DNA from: Vibrio sp. 16
Lineage (GTDB): Bacteria > Pseudomonadota > Gammaproteobacteria > Enterobacterales > Vibrionaceae
Length of the DNA stretch: 64,000 bases
Direction of reading: 5' to 3'
Assembly: GCF_963681195.1 (NCBI RefSeq)
Contig: NZ_OY808997.1
Span: 2,542,001-2,606,000 of the forward strand
Shown here: in pieces, positions 53,069-62,749 of the stretch
How the letters are laid out: the number at the start of each line of letters is the position of its first letter
Position numbering within the stretch: the stretch's first letter is position 1
The notes under the pieces: generated by a model
What the model was told of the DNA's origin: nothing
Database searches by the model: none
The model's input: the letters and a program-made list of their open reading frames with translations, nothing else
Position numbers and translations under genes: made by a program

Positions 53069-54376
53069 CTATTTCATAACAGGAAAGCTGATTTGTACTT
53101 TTAACCCACCGCCGCTGCGGTTGTTAACAATAACGGAGCCGTTGTGCTGGCTAACGATGCGTTTCACTATCGCTAAACCTAAGCCCGTACCTTCACTTCC
53201 GCGTGCCGTGTCGCCTCGGGTAAAGGGTTCAAAGAGCTTGCCGATTTGGCTCTGTTCAATACCGGGGCCGTTATCTTCTACGCAGACCCAAACCAGTTTG
53301 TTGTCGGCGGTAATACCTGTGCTCACCTTGACCCATCCGTTGCCATAACGCAGAGCGTTCACCACCAAGTTGCTCACCGCGCGCTTAATAGCAATCGGGC
53401 TCCCTAGGGTTTCTTTCATCGGATGGTAGAGCTGCGTTTCTATTTGCACTTCATAACCGCCTTCCGATGAGGCGACATCATCTGCAATGTCGTTCAAATC
53501 GACCTCAATAAACGACTGTTTGTTTACAGGTTTAAGGTAGTCCATAAATTGACTGATGATTTCATTACATTCTTCGGTATCGCCAATGATGCCCTCGGCC
53601 AGATAACTGTCTTCGGGCGACATCATTTCTGTTGCTAGGCGAATGCGAGTTAGCGGCGTTCGAAGGTCATGGCTGATCCCCGCCATCAGCAGTGCGCGAT
53701 CTTCTTCGAGCGCTTGAATGCCTTTCGACATTTGGTTAAAGGCTCGAGTCACCGAACGAATTTCTGACGCGCCTTTTTCAGGAATCGGAGGGGGTATTTC
53801 TCCTCGGCCGACGCCTTTCGCTGCCCGTTCAAGCGCGATAAGAGGGCGATTTTGCAATCGGATAAACAGCCAGCCTCCGGCAATGATCAGCAATGCCATA
53901 ATTAAGCTATTGCGAAACAGCGGCGTAAAGTCTTCCTCTTGCAGCTCTGACAAAGGAATGCGCAACAAGGAGCCGGGAAGGGAGTCTATTTTCATCCACA
54001 AAACGTAGCTTTCCGAGCCCAACATCATGCGTACATCGGTAGGAGAGCCAAGTTCGTTGCTCATCTCTTCGCTCATCAGGTCGATGCTCACCGCATGATA
54101 GAACTCATCGGCAATCGGGCTATCCTCGGCGTGGATGGTTACGCCTAGTAGTTCTAGCACTCGGCGACGCAGTGGAGCATCCAGCGCCAGTTCATCCTCA
54201 AGATTGGCAGAGTCATCAAGCATTAAGTTGATTTCGTGGCTGAGGATTTTATTGAACTGCTGCAAGCTCGGCATGAGGGCGTAGTTAAACACCGCATAGT
54301 AGGAATAAATTTGGCTAGCGATCAGCAGTGTAAGGAAAATGACGATAGATTGAGTAAATGAGCTGCGAATACGCAT
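53069..54376 (-). CDS. envZ: Osmolarity sensor histidine kinase EnvZ
   Basis: The 435-residue inner-membrane kinase phosphorylates and dephosphorylates OmpR. It has TM1 (about residues 8-30), a periplasmic domain (about 31-155), TM2 (about 157-174), HAMP, the H-box [12 protein letters not shown] with His236, and a HATPase with [19 protein letters not shown]-type VEDNGPGIE and [15 protein letters not shown] chose the ATG at 54376 ([15 protein letters not shown]), preceded by AAGG. The longer frame would run across a terminator-like hairpin. It follows ompR on the same strand. Confidence 0.96.
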   Translation of the reverse strand: MRIRSSFTQSIVIFLTLLIASQIYSYYAVFNYALMPSLQQFNKILSHEINLMLDDSANLEDELALDAPLRRRVLELLGVTIHAEDSPIADEFYHAVSIDLMSEEMSNELGSPTDVRMMLGSESYVLWMKIDSLPGSLLRIPLSELQEEDFTPLFRNSLIMALLIIAGGWLFIRLQNRPLIALERAAKGVGRGEIPPPIPEKGASEIRSVTRAFNQMSKGIQALEEDRALLMAGISHDLRTPLTRIRLATEMMSPEDSYLAEGIIGDTEECNEIISQFMDYLKPVNKQSFIEVDLNDIADDVASSEGGYEVQIETQLYHPMKETLGSPIAIKRAVSNLVVNALRYGNGWVKVSTGITADNKLVWVCVEDNGPGIEQSQIGKLFEPFTRGDTARGSEGTGLGLAIVKRIVSQHNGSVIVNNRSGGGLKVQISFPVMK

Positions 54377-54395
54377 ATCAACAACCTTGCTAGTA

Positions 54396-54431
54396 GGAAA
54401 ACAAAAAGTGCGAGACAATGTCTCGCACTTT
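54396..54431 (-). terminator. Terminator-like hairpin between ompR and envZ
   Basis: A perfect 12-base stem (AAAGTGCGAGAC / GTCTCGCACTTT) with a three-base loop sits 14 bases after the ompR stop. On the minus strand it is followed by TTTTTGTTTTCC. The envZ ATG lies only about 20 bases beyond. It has the form of an intrinsic terminator, so envZ may depend on read-through. Confidence 0.85.
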
Positions 54432-54444
54432 AGCAGAATTCAAA

Positions 54445-55164
54445 TTAGGCTTCTTTGCCATCGGGGACAAAAACGTAACCTAGCCCCCAAACGGTTTGAA
54501 TATAACGCGGTTTGCTTGGGTCGACCTCAAGCATACGACGTAGGCGCGAGATTTGGACGTCAATAGAGCGCTCCATCGCGGAGTATTCTCGGCCGCGCGC
54601 CATGTTCATCAGTTTATCTCGAGACATTGGCTCACGCGCATTGGTGACCAGCGCTTTGAGTACTGCAAACTCACCGGAAGTCAGTGGCATCGCTTCTTCA
54701 CCGCGGAACATTTCACGTGTCCCTAGGTTTAAGCGGAAATCGCCAAACTCGACCACCGACTCTTCACTACTAGGTGCGCCTGGCAGTTCTGTCGTTTGGC
54801 GACGCAAAACTGCTTTGATGCGCGCCAGCAACTCGCGTGGGTTAAACGGTTTTGGTAGGTAATCATCGGCGCCCACTTCAAGACCGACGATACGATCCAC
54901 TTCGTCCCCTTTGGCTGTCAGCATCAGGATTGGCAGCATGTTATTTGCATTGCGCAGGCGGCGACAAATCGATAAGCCATCTTCACCCGGAAGCATCAAA
55001 TCGAGCACCATAAGGTGAAAGTTTTCACGGGTCAGTAGTCGGTCCATCTGCTCGCTATTGGCAACGCTGCGTACCTGGAATCCCTGCTCAGACAAGTAAC
55101 GCTCTAGCAGTGCACGCAGGCGTGCATCGTCATCAACGACTAAAATCTTGTAATTTTCTTGCAT
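54445..55164 (-). CDS. ompR: Osmolarity response regulator OmpR
   Basis: The 239-residue response regulator has a receiver with phospho-acceptor Asp55 (LDLMLPGEDGL) and a conserved KPFNPRE, then a winged-helix DNA-binding domain (LTSGEFAVLKAL; SRDKLM; GREYSAMERSIDVQISRLRR). The length equals E. coli OmpR (239). First gene of ompR-envZ, diverging from greB over 171 bases. Confidence 0.98.
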   Translation of the reverse strand: MQENYKILVVDDDARLRALLERYLSEQGFQVRSVANSEQMDRLLTRENFHLMVLDLMLPGEDGLSICRRLRNANNMLPILMLTAKGDEVDRIVGLEVGADDYLPKPFNPRELLARIKAVLRRQTTELPGAPSSEESVVEFGDFRLNLGTREMFRGEEAMPLTSGEFAVLKALVTNAREPMSRDKLMNMARGREYSAMERSIDVQISRLRRMLEVDPSKPRYIQTVWGLGYVFVPDGKEA

Positions 55165-55335
55165 GTAGTGATTCCACCTATCAAATACGCTTAGCGCTCA
55201 GGACCGGGCTCAGTTGCCCTTTTTTAACCGTCAAAATGTAACACTGTTCTGACTAAAGTGGCGCAAAGAATTGTTAACGTTTATTTCCTTTTTAGCTAAT
55301 GTATACGTCATATTCAATTCAATATCGTCAGAAAC

Positions 55336-55818
55336 ATGAAAACAAACCTAATTACGCGTGAAGGCTTTGATCGACTTAAGAAAGAACTCGATTTTCTGTG
55401 GAAAGAAGAACGCCCAGAGGTGACGAAGAAAGTGACGTGGGCCGCCAGCCTAGGCGATCGCAGTGAGAACGCAGATTACCAGTACAACAAGAAGCGTCTG
55501 CGCGAAATCGACCGTCGTGTTCGATATTTACGTAAGCGTCTGGAACAAGTCAAAGTGGTGGATTATTCGCCGCAGCAAGAAGGTAAAGTCTTCTTTGGCG
55601 CGTGGGTGGAGATTGAAAACGAAGATGGCGATGTAAAGTCGTTTCGAATCGTTGGCCCTGATGAAATCTATGGCGATGCGAAAGGCTATATTTCTATCGA
55701 CTCGCCAATGGCGCGTGCGTTGCTTAAAAAAGAAGTAGACGACGAGTTTAGCGTTAAAACGCCAGACGGCTTCAAAGATTGGTTTGTCAATCGTATCGAC
55801 TACAAGGCGTCACTTTAG
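55336..55818 (+). CDS. greB: Transcription elongation factor GreB
   Basis: The 160-residue factor stimulates transcript cleavage by backtracked RNA polymerase. The N-terminal coiled coil (TREGFDRLKKELDFLWKEER) and the tip with acidic residues and the GreB signature (AASLGDRSENADYQYNKKRLR) are present, followed by the FKBP-like C-terminal domain. It is divergent from ompR, as in E. coli, and 55 bases before tex. The ribosome-binding site is weak. Confidence 0.96.
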   Translation: MKTNLITREGFDRLKKELDFLWKEERPEVTKKVTWAASLGDRSENADYQYNKKRLREIDRRVRYLRKRLEQVKVVDYSPQQEGKVFFGAWVEIENEDGDVKSFRIVGPDEIYGDAKGYISIDSPMARALLKKEVDDEFSVKTPDGFKDWFVNRIDYKASL

Positions 55819-55873
55819 ATTTTGCCTGCCTGCCCCCATATAGACCCGAAACATAAAGAAAGAGATTCAACGG

Positions 55874-58204
55874 ATGAGCCAAGCTATCTGTCATATGATT
55901 GCTCAAGAACTGAATGTTCGTACTGAGCAAGTTACTGCTGCTGTTAACTTGATTGATGATGGCAACACAGTCCCATTTATTGCTCGTTACCGTAAAGAGG
56001 TGACGGGTGGGTTGGATGATACCCAACTGCGTAATCTAGATAGCCGTTTATCTTACCTGCGTGAACTGGATGACCGTCGTCAGACGATTCTCAAGTCGAT
56101 TCAAGAACAGGGTAAATTGAGTGCGGAACTTGAAGCGGAAATCAATCAAGCGGACAGCAAAACTCGCCTTGAAGATTTATACCTGCCTTACAAGCCTAAA
56201 CGCCGTACGAAAGGGCAAATCGCGATTGAAGCGGGTCTAGAGCCTTTGGCGGATAAGCTATGGAATGAGCCGCAAACTGACCCAGATAGTGAAGCCGAAC
56301 GCTATATCTGCGCCGACAAAGGCGTGGCAGATGCCAAAGCGGCGCTTGATGGTGCCCGCGCGATCATCATGGAGCGCATTGCGGAAGACGCCAACCTGCT
56401 AGAAAAGATTCGTCATCACCTTAACCGCAATGCTGAGCTGGTGGCTCGTGTGGTTGAAGGCAAGGAGCGTGAAGGCGAGAAGTTTAAAGACTATTTTGAG
56501 CACAACGAAGCTTTGAGCAAAGTCCCTTCGCACCGCGCTTTAGCCATGCTACGCGGCCGTAACGAAGGCTTCCTTACTTTGTCGATGAATGCAGATCCTG
56601 AGCAAGAAGAGGGCGTTCGCCAATCGTACTGCGAAACCATCATCGCGGATCATTACGGCATTTCATTAAGCAGTGCGCCGGCGGATGGCTGGCGTAAACA
56701 GGTCATTAGTTGGGCATGGCGCATCAAGGTTTCAATGCATATGGAAACCGAGTTGATGGGCGCTATGAAAGAACGCGCTGAAATTGAAGCGATAGAAGTG
56801 TTTGCTACCAACTTAAAAGACTTGTTGATGGCAGCGCCTGCTGGCCCGCGTGCTACTCTGGGTCTTGATCCTGGTTTGCGTACTGGGTCGAAGATTGCGG
56901 TGGTGGACTCGACAGGTAAAGTTCTTGCCACTGAAACCATCTACCCACATCCACCGCAAAATCAGTATGACAAATCTGCCCAAGTGGTCGCCGCTATGGT
57001 TAAGCAATTTAATGTTGATCTGATTGCGATTGGTAATGGTACCGCTTCGCGTGAAACAGACAGTTTTGTGGCTGATCTCATTAAGCGCAATAATCTCAAA
57101 GTGCAGAAGATCATGGTCAGCGAAGCGGGGGCATCGGTTTACTCAGCGTCTGAGCTTGCTGCGAAAGAGTTCCCGAATCTAGACGTATCATTGCGCGGCG
57201 CAGTATCGATTGCTCGTCGTCTCCAAGACCCTCTAGCAGAGCTGGTTAAAATTGACCCGAAATCAATCGGTGTCGGCCAATACCAACATGATGTCAGCCA
57301 ATCAATGTTGGCAAAACGTCTTGATGCTGTGGTTGAAGATTGTGTAAACGCGGTGGGTGTGGATGTGAATACCGCCTCTCCGGCACTACTGACTCGCGTT
57401 GCGGGGCTCTCCAGCACTATCGCGCAAAACATCGTGGATTACCGCGATGAGCATGGCCGTTTTGAAGCGCGCACCACATTGAAGAAGGTCGCTCGTCTTG
57501 GGCCGAAAGCGTTTGAGCAGTGTGCGGGCTTTTTAAGAATTATGGATGGTAAGAATCCGCTTGATGCCTCTTCGGTTCACCCAGAAGCGTACCCTGTGGT
57601 GAAAGCGATCGCAGAGAAAAACAGTAAAGATGTGAAATCTCTGATTGGCGATACCCAATTCTTACGCGGTTTGCATGCGGTTGATTACACAGACGACAGC
57701 TTCGGTTTGCCAACGGTAACGGACATCATCAAAGAGCTCGACAAGCCAGGTCGAGATCCGCGTCCTGAGTTTAAAACTGCGACCTTTGCTGAAGGGGTGA
57801 ACTCTGTATCCGATTTGGAACCGGGCATGGTGCTGGAAGGGGTGGTGTCCAATGTGGCGAATTTCGGTGCATTCGTGGATATTGGCGTCCATCAAGATGG
57901 CTTAGTGCATATTTCGGCACTGACCGACAAGTACGTTGCTGACCCTCGTGAAGTGGTCAAAGCGGGCGACATTGTTAAAGTGAAAGTGATGGAAGTGGAC
58001 GTGCAGCGTAAGCGCATTGGTCTTTCGATGCGTTTAACGGATGAGCCGGGGCAAGATAATCGAGCGCAACGTTCATCGGCGCCTCGTGGTCAGCAGCGCC
58101 AAGCGCACAACAAGTCTGGCGGTCAACGTCGCCGTGATGAGTCAAGTGGCAACAGCGCAATGGGGGGCGCATTTGCAGCGGCCTTTGCTAAGGCGAAGCG
58201 CTAA
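55874..58204 (+). CDS. tex: RNA-binding transcription accessory protein Tex (YhgF)
   Basis: The 776-residue protein combines an N-terminal helix-turn-helix/helical region, a YqgF/RuvC-like nuclease-fold domain (about 325-455; [18 protein letters not shown]), a helix-hairpin-helix region (about 495-560; [19 protein letters not shown]) and a C-terminal S1 RNA-binding domain (about 650-720; [19 protein letters not shown]). It ends in a Gln/Arg/Gly-rich tail. Tex binds RNA and affects transcription termination in other bacteria. It follows greB, as in E. coli greB-yhgF. Confidence 0.96.
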   Translation: MSQAICHMIAQELNVRTEQVTAAVNLIDDGNTVPFIARYRKEVTGGLDDTQLRNLDSRLSYLRELDDRRQTILKSIQEQGKLSAELEAEINQADSKTRLEDLYLPYKPKRRTKGQIAIEAGLEPLADKLWNEPQTDPDSEAERYICADKGVADAKAALDGARAIIMERIAEDANLLEKIRHHLNRNAELVARVVEGKEREGEKFKDYFEHNEALSKVPSHRALAMLRGRNEGFLTLSMNADPEQEEGVRQSYCETIIADHYGISLSSAPADGWRKQVISWAWRIKVSMHMETELMGAMKERAEIEAIEVFATNLKDLLMAAPAGPRATLGLDPGLRTGSKIAVVDSTGKVLATETIYPHPPQNQYDKSAQVVAAMVKQFNVDLIAIGNGTASRETDSFVADLIKRNNLKVQKIMVSEAGASVYSASELAAKEFPNLDVSLRGAVSIARRLQDPLAELVKIDPKSIGVGQYQHDVSQSMLAKRLDAVVEDCVNAVGVDVNTASPALLTRVAGLSSTIAQNIVDYRDEHGRFEARTTLKKVARLGPKAFEQCAGFLRIMDGKNPLDASSVHPEAYPVVKAIAEKNSKDVKSLIGDTQFLRGLHAVDYTDDSFGLPTVTDIIKELDKPGRDPRPEFKTATFAEGVNSVSDLEPGMVLEGVVSNVANFGAFVDIGVHQDGLVHISALTDKYVADPREVVKAGDIVKVKVMEVDVQRKRIGLSMRLTDEPGQDNRAQRSSAPRGQQRQAHNKSGGQRRRDESSGNSAMGGAFAAAFAKAKR

Positions 58205-58227
58205 CCGATAAGCTCAGATTGAAAAAC

Positions 58228-58264
58228 AAATCCCCGTCCTTTTCAGGTGCGGGGATTTTTTTCG
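58228..58264 (+). terminator. tex terminator
   Basis: AAATCCCCG (58228-58236) pairs with CGGGGATTT (58250-58258), with a 13-base loop, followed by a T-run. It lies 23 bases after tex and just before the convergent unassigned gene. Confidence 0.88.
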
Positions 58265-58287
58265 GTATTTCCTAACTGATGTAGGTA

Positions 58288-58758
58288 CTACAACACCGCT
58301 ATGACATCAGAAGGCGTATTGGGAGCAACGGCGTGACCATAGTGAAACTTAATCACGGTTCGTCGTTTTTCCATTTTGCCCTCTGTTATCGCCGCATCGA
58401 TGATGCGTTTGGGTAACCGAAAGCGCATTGCGTAGCCTTTGCCTTGAGTTTCACTGTAGCTATTCAGGGCAAGCAGTTGAAAGATTCGCTCGAGTGTATC
58501 TTGCGGGGCTTCCTGAATCGCAACACCTACCTCATCTTGCTCTCCCGCATCGTAGCCTGGATGCTCTGCAGGATCCCAAGAAGATTGTTTGCGCCGCTTA
58601 TCGTCTGCTTTGACTTGTCGCTCTGCATTACTTTTAGCCAATGCAATCGTCGCTGGGACAGGTTCGCGCACTTTATTGTCGCGTGCTGTCTGCTCCGTTT
58701 GAACATTCACCGATGGGGCGATTAGCGGCACACTTACGTTAGTAGGTGATACGAGCAT
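58288..58758 (-). CDS. Uncharacterised 156-residue protein
   Basis: I do not recognise a family. The protein starts MLVSPTNVSVPLIAPSVNVQ, preceded by a very strong GAGGAGGT, so it is likely expressed. The N-terminal 60 residues are low-complexity and charged (ERQVKADDKRRKQSSWDP), the middle is acidic (GYDAGEQDEVGVAIQEAPQ), and the C-terminal third (LERIFQLLALNSYSET to FRLPKRIIDAAITEGKMEKRR) is more globular and helix-like. There is no signal peptide or membrane segment. It lies between tex and bioH, where E. coli has the feo genes. I propose no function. The strong ribosome-binding site and intact frame argue for a real gene. Confidence 0.75.
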   Translation of the reverse strand: MLVSPTNVSVPLIAPSVNVQTEQTARDNKVREPVPATIALAKSNAERQVKADDKRRKQSSWDPAEHPGYDAGEQDEVGVAIQEAPQDTLERIFQLLALNSYSETQGKGYAMRFRLPKRIIDAAITEGKMEKRRTVIKFHYGHAVAPNTPSDVIAVL

Positions 58759-58875
58759 CGCTTTACCTCCTCACGCCCAGCCCGTACTGATAACGCGTTG
58801 TGGCGCTATTTTCTTGGCTTGCTTATTTATCGACCAATGGAGTCAAAAATTTAGCGTATCGAGTGTAATAAATTG

Positions 58876-59664
58876 TTATTTCTCACTGATGAAGCGACTA
58901 ACTTGCTGACAAAACTCATGAAGTTCTGTCATGAAGGGGGCGTGAGATGACGCGCCAAACATATAACTCTCACTCAGAGGCATGATTTTATCGACATCAC
59001 TCGCCACTTTAGCCGGTACCAGACCATCCAATCGTCCGTACAGACGTAAGGTCGGGATTTCGATACTAGAGAGCAGATCGCGATAATCGATGTCTGCCAG
59101 TAAGTTTAAGCCCGCGAGCAATGACTTAGGGTTGGGCGTTGGCCGTGATAATACCGCTTTTTTTAGGGCTTTCACGTCTTGACGTGCCGAGGGGCTCCCC
59201 ATCGCTTGAAGTGCCATAAACCGTTCAATCGTCAGTTGAAAATCTTCGACCAATTGCTCGGTGAATGCTGACAATACGTTGGGTTGAATACCTCGCCACG
59301 GACGTTCTGCGGCAAATTTTGGAGAGCTAGCAACGGTAATCAGCTTGGTAACTCGCTCTGGGTGATGCGCGGTGATGTGTGTTGCGAGCAAGCCACCCAG
59401 TGACCAGCCCAACCAAACGGCTTGCTGTGGGGCGTCGGCAAGGACCAGTTCAGCCATCTGCTCAATGGAATCAAAATGGTGCTGGTGGCTGTGACCAAAA
59501 CCAGGCAGGTCGACGACATGGACGCGATAGCACTGGCTGAGCTCTTCCACGGCCTGATGCCAAACTGCGCCGTTCATCCCCCAACCGTGGAGTAACACCA
59601 AATCTTGGCCTTCGCCAGAACTTTGCCAATGCAGAGGCGTTGTTGTGCTCTCAGTCTGTACCAC
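58876..59664 (-). CDS. bioH: Pimeloyl-ACP methyl ester carboxylesterase BioH
   Basis: The alpha/beta-hydrolase (about 262 residues) removes the methyl group from pimeloyl-ACP methyl ester in biotin precursor synthesis. The oxyanion-region LHGWGMNGAVW, nucleophile GWSLGG (Ser88), Asp213 (GRLDGLVP) and His241 (SSHAPF) form the catalytic triad. I prefer GTG at 59664, with AAGGA upstream. The ATG nine bases earlier has its ribosome-binding site too close. It is divergent from comF/gntX. Confidence 0.95.
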   Translation of the reverse strand: MVQTESTTTPLHWQSSGEGQDLVLLHGWGMNGAVWHQAVEELSQCYRVHVVDLPGFGHSHQHHFDSIEQMAELVLADAPQQAVWLGWSLGGLLATHITAHHPERVTKLITVASSPKFAAERPWRGIQPNVLSAFTEQLVEDFQLTIERFMALQAMGSPSARQDVKALKKAVLSRPTPNPKSLLAGLNLLADIDYRDLLSSIEIPTLRLYGRLDGLVPAKVASDVDKIMPLSESYMFGASSHAPFMTELHEFCQQVSRFISEK

Positions 59665-59739
59665 TTTTCTCATCCTTTTGCTGTGCTCAATCGGGCCACA
59701 ATAGCACGACGTATTGCCGACAAATCGTGCAGAAAGGCT

Positions 59740-60450
59740 ATGTTATCGCATTGGAGAAAGAAGTACATAACAGACCTGTTGCCTGTGCAATGTGAGGTGT
59801 GTGGACTCAGGGTTGTCGGTGACCAAAATCTCTCTTGGTTGTGCGAGCATTGTTTGGCGTACTTTGCGCCTCAATCTCGGTGTCAGCGGTGCGGTTTGCC
59901 AACGGTGTCTGACGTTCTTGAGTGTGGTCGCTGTTTAACATCACCGCCACTTTGGTCAAAACTGTACTGCGTGGGTGACTATCAAGCGCCCTTGTCTCGC
60001 TATGTTCATCAACTAAAATACGAACGTCAGTTTTGGGTGGCGGAAAAACTAGCAGAGCTGTTCGTTCCAACAGTGAGTGACCCTGCACCTCTTATTACGT
60101 CGGTGCCCTTGCATTGGCGGCGTCACGCTTATCGTGGTTTCAATCAAAGTGAGTTATTGGCGATGGCCATTGCTCGTCAACTGAAGGTGATGTATTCCCC
60201 TCTCTTTAAGCGAGTCCGCGCGACATCCCCTCAGCAGGGGAAAAATCGTCAGCAGCGTATGGCGAACTTGCATCAAGTTTTTACACTCAAAGGTGGGGTT
60301 GCAGCAAAACGTATTGCGATTGTTGATGATGTTCTCACCACAGGCAGTACGGTGCATCATTTATGCAAATTACTGCTTGATGCGGGCGTCGAAAGCGTTG
60401 ATATTTACACGATATGCCGTACTCCTGAACCTGCAGATAAGAGCGACTAG
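59740..60450 (+). CDS. gntX: ComF/GntX family phosphoribosyltransferase-like protein
   Basis: The 236-residue protein has an N-terminal Cys-rich zinc-finger region (QCEVCGL, CEHCLAYF, CQRCGLP, CGRCLTS) and a C-terminal PRTase fold with IVDDVLTTGSTVHHL as the PRPP-binding motif near residue 195. ComF homologues are needed for DNA uptake in competent bacteria. I chose the ATG at 59740 (MLSHWRKKYITDLL), which leaves no overlap with bioH; the longer frame runs back into it. The E. coli gntX follows bioH. Confidence 0.92.
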   Translation: MLSHWRKKYITDLLPVQCEVCGLRVVGDQNLSWLCEHCLAYFAPQSRCQRCGLPTVSDVLECGRCLTSPPLWSKLYCVGDYQAPLSRYVHQLKYERQFWVAEKLAELFVPTVSDPAPLITSVPLHWRRHAYRGFNQSELLAMAIARQLKVMYSPLFKRVRATSPQQGKNRQQRMANLHQVFTLKGGVAAKRIAIVDDVLTTGSTVHHLCKLLLDAGVESVDIYTICRTPEPADKSD

Positions 60451-60539
60451 ATGAGTTTTCGTCGTCAAGGGCTAGATCTTGGCAAAATCAGGAGTAGAAT
60501 GGTGACCAAATATCCTACAAATTTACTCAGGTATTCGTC

Positions 60540-61127
60540 GTGTCAAATCCTATTACAATTACAGAAAATGCACAGTCGCATTTTGCTAATCTTCTGAGCC
60601 AACAGCCAGAAGGTACTAACATTCGTGTATTCGTTGTGAACCCAGGAACTCAAAACGCAGAGTGTGGCGTTTCTTACTGCCCACCGGAAGCGGTTGAGTC
60701 AACGGATACTGAGCTGGCATACGAGCACTTTTCTGCGTTCGTTGATGAACTTAGCCTGCCGTTTCTTGAAGACGCTGAAATCGACTTTGTGACAGACAAA
60801 ATGGGCTCTCAGCTGACGTTGAAAGCACCGAATGCCAAGATGCGTAAAGTGTCTGACGACGCACCTTTGGTAGAGCGCGTTGAGTATGTGATTCAAACTC
60901 AAGTGAACCCTCAGCTTGCAGGTCACGGTGGCCACGTTAACTTGGTGGAAATCACTGAAGAAGGCATTGCTATCGTCGCGTTTGGTGGTGGTTGTAACGG
61001 CTGTTCAATGGTTGATGTGACACTAAAAGAAGGCATCGAAAAAGAGCTACTTCAACAGTTTGAAGGTGAGCTAACGGCTGTCCGTGATGCAACAGAGCAC
61101 GATCGTGGTGAGCACTCTTACTACTAA
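60540..61127 (+). CDS. nfuA: Fe-S biogenesis protein NfuA
   Basis: The 195-residue protein matures and repairs Fe-S clusters, and is important under oxidative or iron-limited conditions. The N-terminal domain resembles A-type carriers without the Cys triad ([20 protein letters not shown]). The C-terminal Nfu domain has the cluster-binding [15 protein letters not shown] (CxxC). The start is GTG. It is preceded by comF/gntX as in E. coli (bioH-gntX-nfuA). Confidence 0.97.
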   Translation: MSNPITITENAQSHFANLLSQQPEGTNIRVFVVNPGTQNAECGVSYCPPEAVESTDTELAYEHFSAFVDELSLPFLEDAEIDFVTDKMGSQLTLKAPNAKMRKVSDDAPLVERVEYVIQTQVNPQLAGHGGHVNLVEITEEGIAIVAFGGGCNGCSMVDVTLKEGIEKELLQQFEGELTAVRDATEHDRGEHSYY

Positions 61128-61171
61128 TATCGTGTGGTGCATGAGCGTTCATGTTTAACCATATGCAATAC

Positions 61172-61204
61172 AAAGGGTTGACGGAAAAGTCAGCCCTTTT
61201 TTTG
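61172..61204 (+). terminator. nfuA terminator
   Basis: An 11-base stem AAAGGGTTGAC / GTCAGCCCTTT (one G-U pair), GGAAAA loop and a T-run, about 45 bases after the nfuA stop. Confidence 0.92.
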
Positions 61205-61266
61205 ATTTCAAACGAGAGCAATTTCTCATATATTAATAGCTTCATCTTATGCTAAGGAGCGCGTTC

Positions 61267-61815
61267 ATGGCGAAACGGAACCCACCAGAAATTCTGGCTA
61301 AACAAGCCGTTGCACAATCACGATTGTTTACCATTGAGGCGATGGATTTGCGTTTTAGTAACGGTGAAGAACGCACTTATGAGCGTATGAAGCCCAGTGG
61401 TCGCAATGCCGTCATGATGGTGCCTGTGACAGAGCAGGGTGATTTACTCTTGGTGCGAGAGTATGCTGCGGGAACCGAGCGTTACGAGCTGGGGTTCCCT
61501 AAAGGTCTGATTGACCCGGGAGAAACGCCGTTTGACGCGGCCGATCGAGAACTTAAAGAAGAGATCGGTTTTGGCGCACGTAAGCTGACGCCACTGAAAG
61601 ATGTGGTCTTAGCACCGTCTTATTTCTCCAGCAAAATGACCCTGTTTATTGCAGAGGATCTATACTCAGAACAGTTAGAGGGTGATGAGCCAGAGCCGCT
61701 AGAGATCATTCGTTGGCCTCTTGCGCAAGCCGAAGAGCTCCTCACTCATCTCGATTTTTGCGAAGCGCGCAGTATTACCGCGTTGCTACTCGCTCTGCGT
61801 ACCTTAAAACCATAA
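61267..61815 (+). CDS. nudE: ADP compounds hydrolase NudE (Nudix)
   Basis: The 182-residue Nudix enzyme hydrolyses ADP-ribose, NADH and Ap3A-like compounds. The Nudix box is GLIDPGETPFDAADRELKEE, followed by IG. I chose the ATG at 61267 (MAKRNPPEILAKQAVAQ), with AAGGAG upstream; the earlier ATG-frame start is 18 bases before this and lies within the ribosome-binding site. It lies 26 bases before cysQ on the same strand, suggesting an operon. Confidence 0.95.
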   Translation: MAKRNPPEILAKQAVAQSRLFTIEAMDLRFSNGEERTYERMKPSGRNAVMMVPVTEQGDLLLVREYAAGTERYELGFPKGLIDPGETPFDAADRELKEEIGFGARKLTPLKDVVLAPSYFSSKMTLFIAEDLYSEQLEGDEPEPLEIIRWPLAQAEELLTHLDFCEARSITALLLALRTLKP

Positions 61816-61841
61816 ATAAAGCAGAGTGATAAGGATGGATT

Positions 61842-62669
61842 ATGCCAATGACAGAAGACCTTTCCCATCATTTGCCTGCAGTGATTGAAGTCGCCCGTTC
61901 AGCCGGGCAGCTTATTCTCGATATCTATGAGAAAAAAGAGTATCAAGAGTACACCAAAAGTGATGAGACCCCCGTTACCAGTGCTGACATCGCGGCACAC
62001 AAACTGATTGTTGAGAAACTGTCAGAACTGACGCCAGATATTCCTGTGTTATCGGAAGAGGCGGCGGATATTAGTTTGGAGCAGCGCTCACAATGGAATC
62101 GCTATTGGTTGGTGGACCCGCTGGATGGCACTCAAGAATTCATTGCACGCAGTGGGGATTTTGCGACCATTATTGCCTTAGTGGAAGATAACAAGCCTGT
62201 GATGGGTGTGGTATACGGCCCCGTTTCTGGGGTCACGTATTATGCCTATCAAGGAAAAGGGGCTTGGAAAATCCCTGACATGAGTGAGAGCGTGAGCATC
62301 AATACGCATCAGCATGACGGACAGGCGCACCCTATTGCCATTGCGATTAGCCGTCGTCAGGACATTAATCGCATTACAAACCGCATGAGCAGTGCGTGGA
62401 ATTACGATCTGGTACCTTTGGGCTCGGCGGCGCTAAAAGCGTGTTTGGTTGCGGAAGGAGCGGTGGATTGCTACCTTCGTTTGGGCCCCACTGGGGAGTG
62501 GGACACCGCGGCGACGCAGTGCATTGTGGAAGAAGCCGGAGGTCGAATCCTCAGTACACAACTTGCGCCACTTTCATACAACGAGCGTGAGTCACTGGAA
62601 AACCCAAACTTTATCGTCTTGGGTGATGAAACCTTACCTTGGGACGAGATTCTTAAGGTCAAAGATTAG
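61842..62669 (+). CDS. cysQ: 3'(2'),5'-bisphosphate nucleotidase CysQ
   Basis: The 275-residue Mg2+-dependent phosphatase of the inositol-monophosphatase family removes the 3'-phosphate from PAP/PAPS, avoiding PAP toxicity in sulfate assimilation. Metal-binding motifs: SEEAADI, WLVDPLDGTQEFIARSGDF (DPLDGT) and GEWDTAATQCIVEEAGG (WD). The start is MPMTEDLSHHLPAVIEVAR with AAGGATGG upstream. It pairs with nudE as a second nucleotide-cleaning enzyme. Confidence 0.96.
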   Translation: MPMTEDLSHHLPAVIEVARSAGQLILDIYEKKEYQEYTKSDETPVTSADIAAHKLIVEKLSELTPDIPVLSEEAADISLEQRSQWNRYWLVDPLDGTQEFIARSGDFATIIALVEDNKPVMGVVYGPVSGVTYYAYQGKGAWKIPDMSESVSINTHQHDGQAHPIAIAISRRQDINRITNRMSSAWNYDLVPLGSAALKACLVAEGAVDCYLRLGPTGEWDTAATQCIVEEAGGRILSTQLAPLSYNERESLENPNFIVLGDETLPWDEILKVKD

Positions 62670-62688
62670 CCGCTAGCGCAAAAACAAA

Positions 62689-62720
62689 AGGAGACACTTG
62701 TTAAGAGTGGCTCCTTTTTT
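62689..62720 (+). terminator. Terminator between cysQ and recG
   Basis: AGGAG / CTCCT with an inner CACT / AGTG stem (one mismatch between) and a T6 run lies about 20 bases after the cysQ stop, between convergent cysQ and recG. Confidence 0.85.
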
Positions 62721-62749
62721 GTTTCTTCGTATCTGGCATCGCTTTCTTG

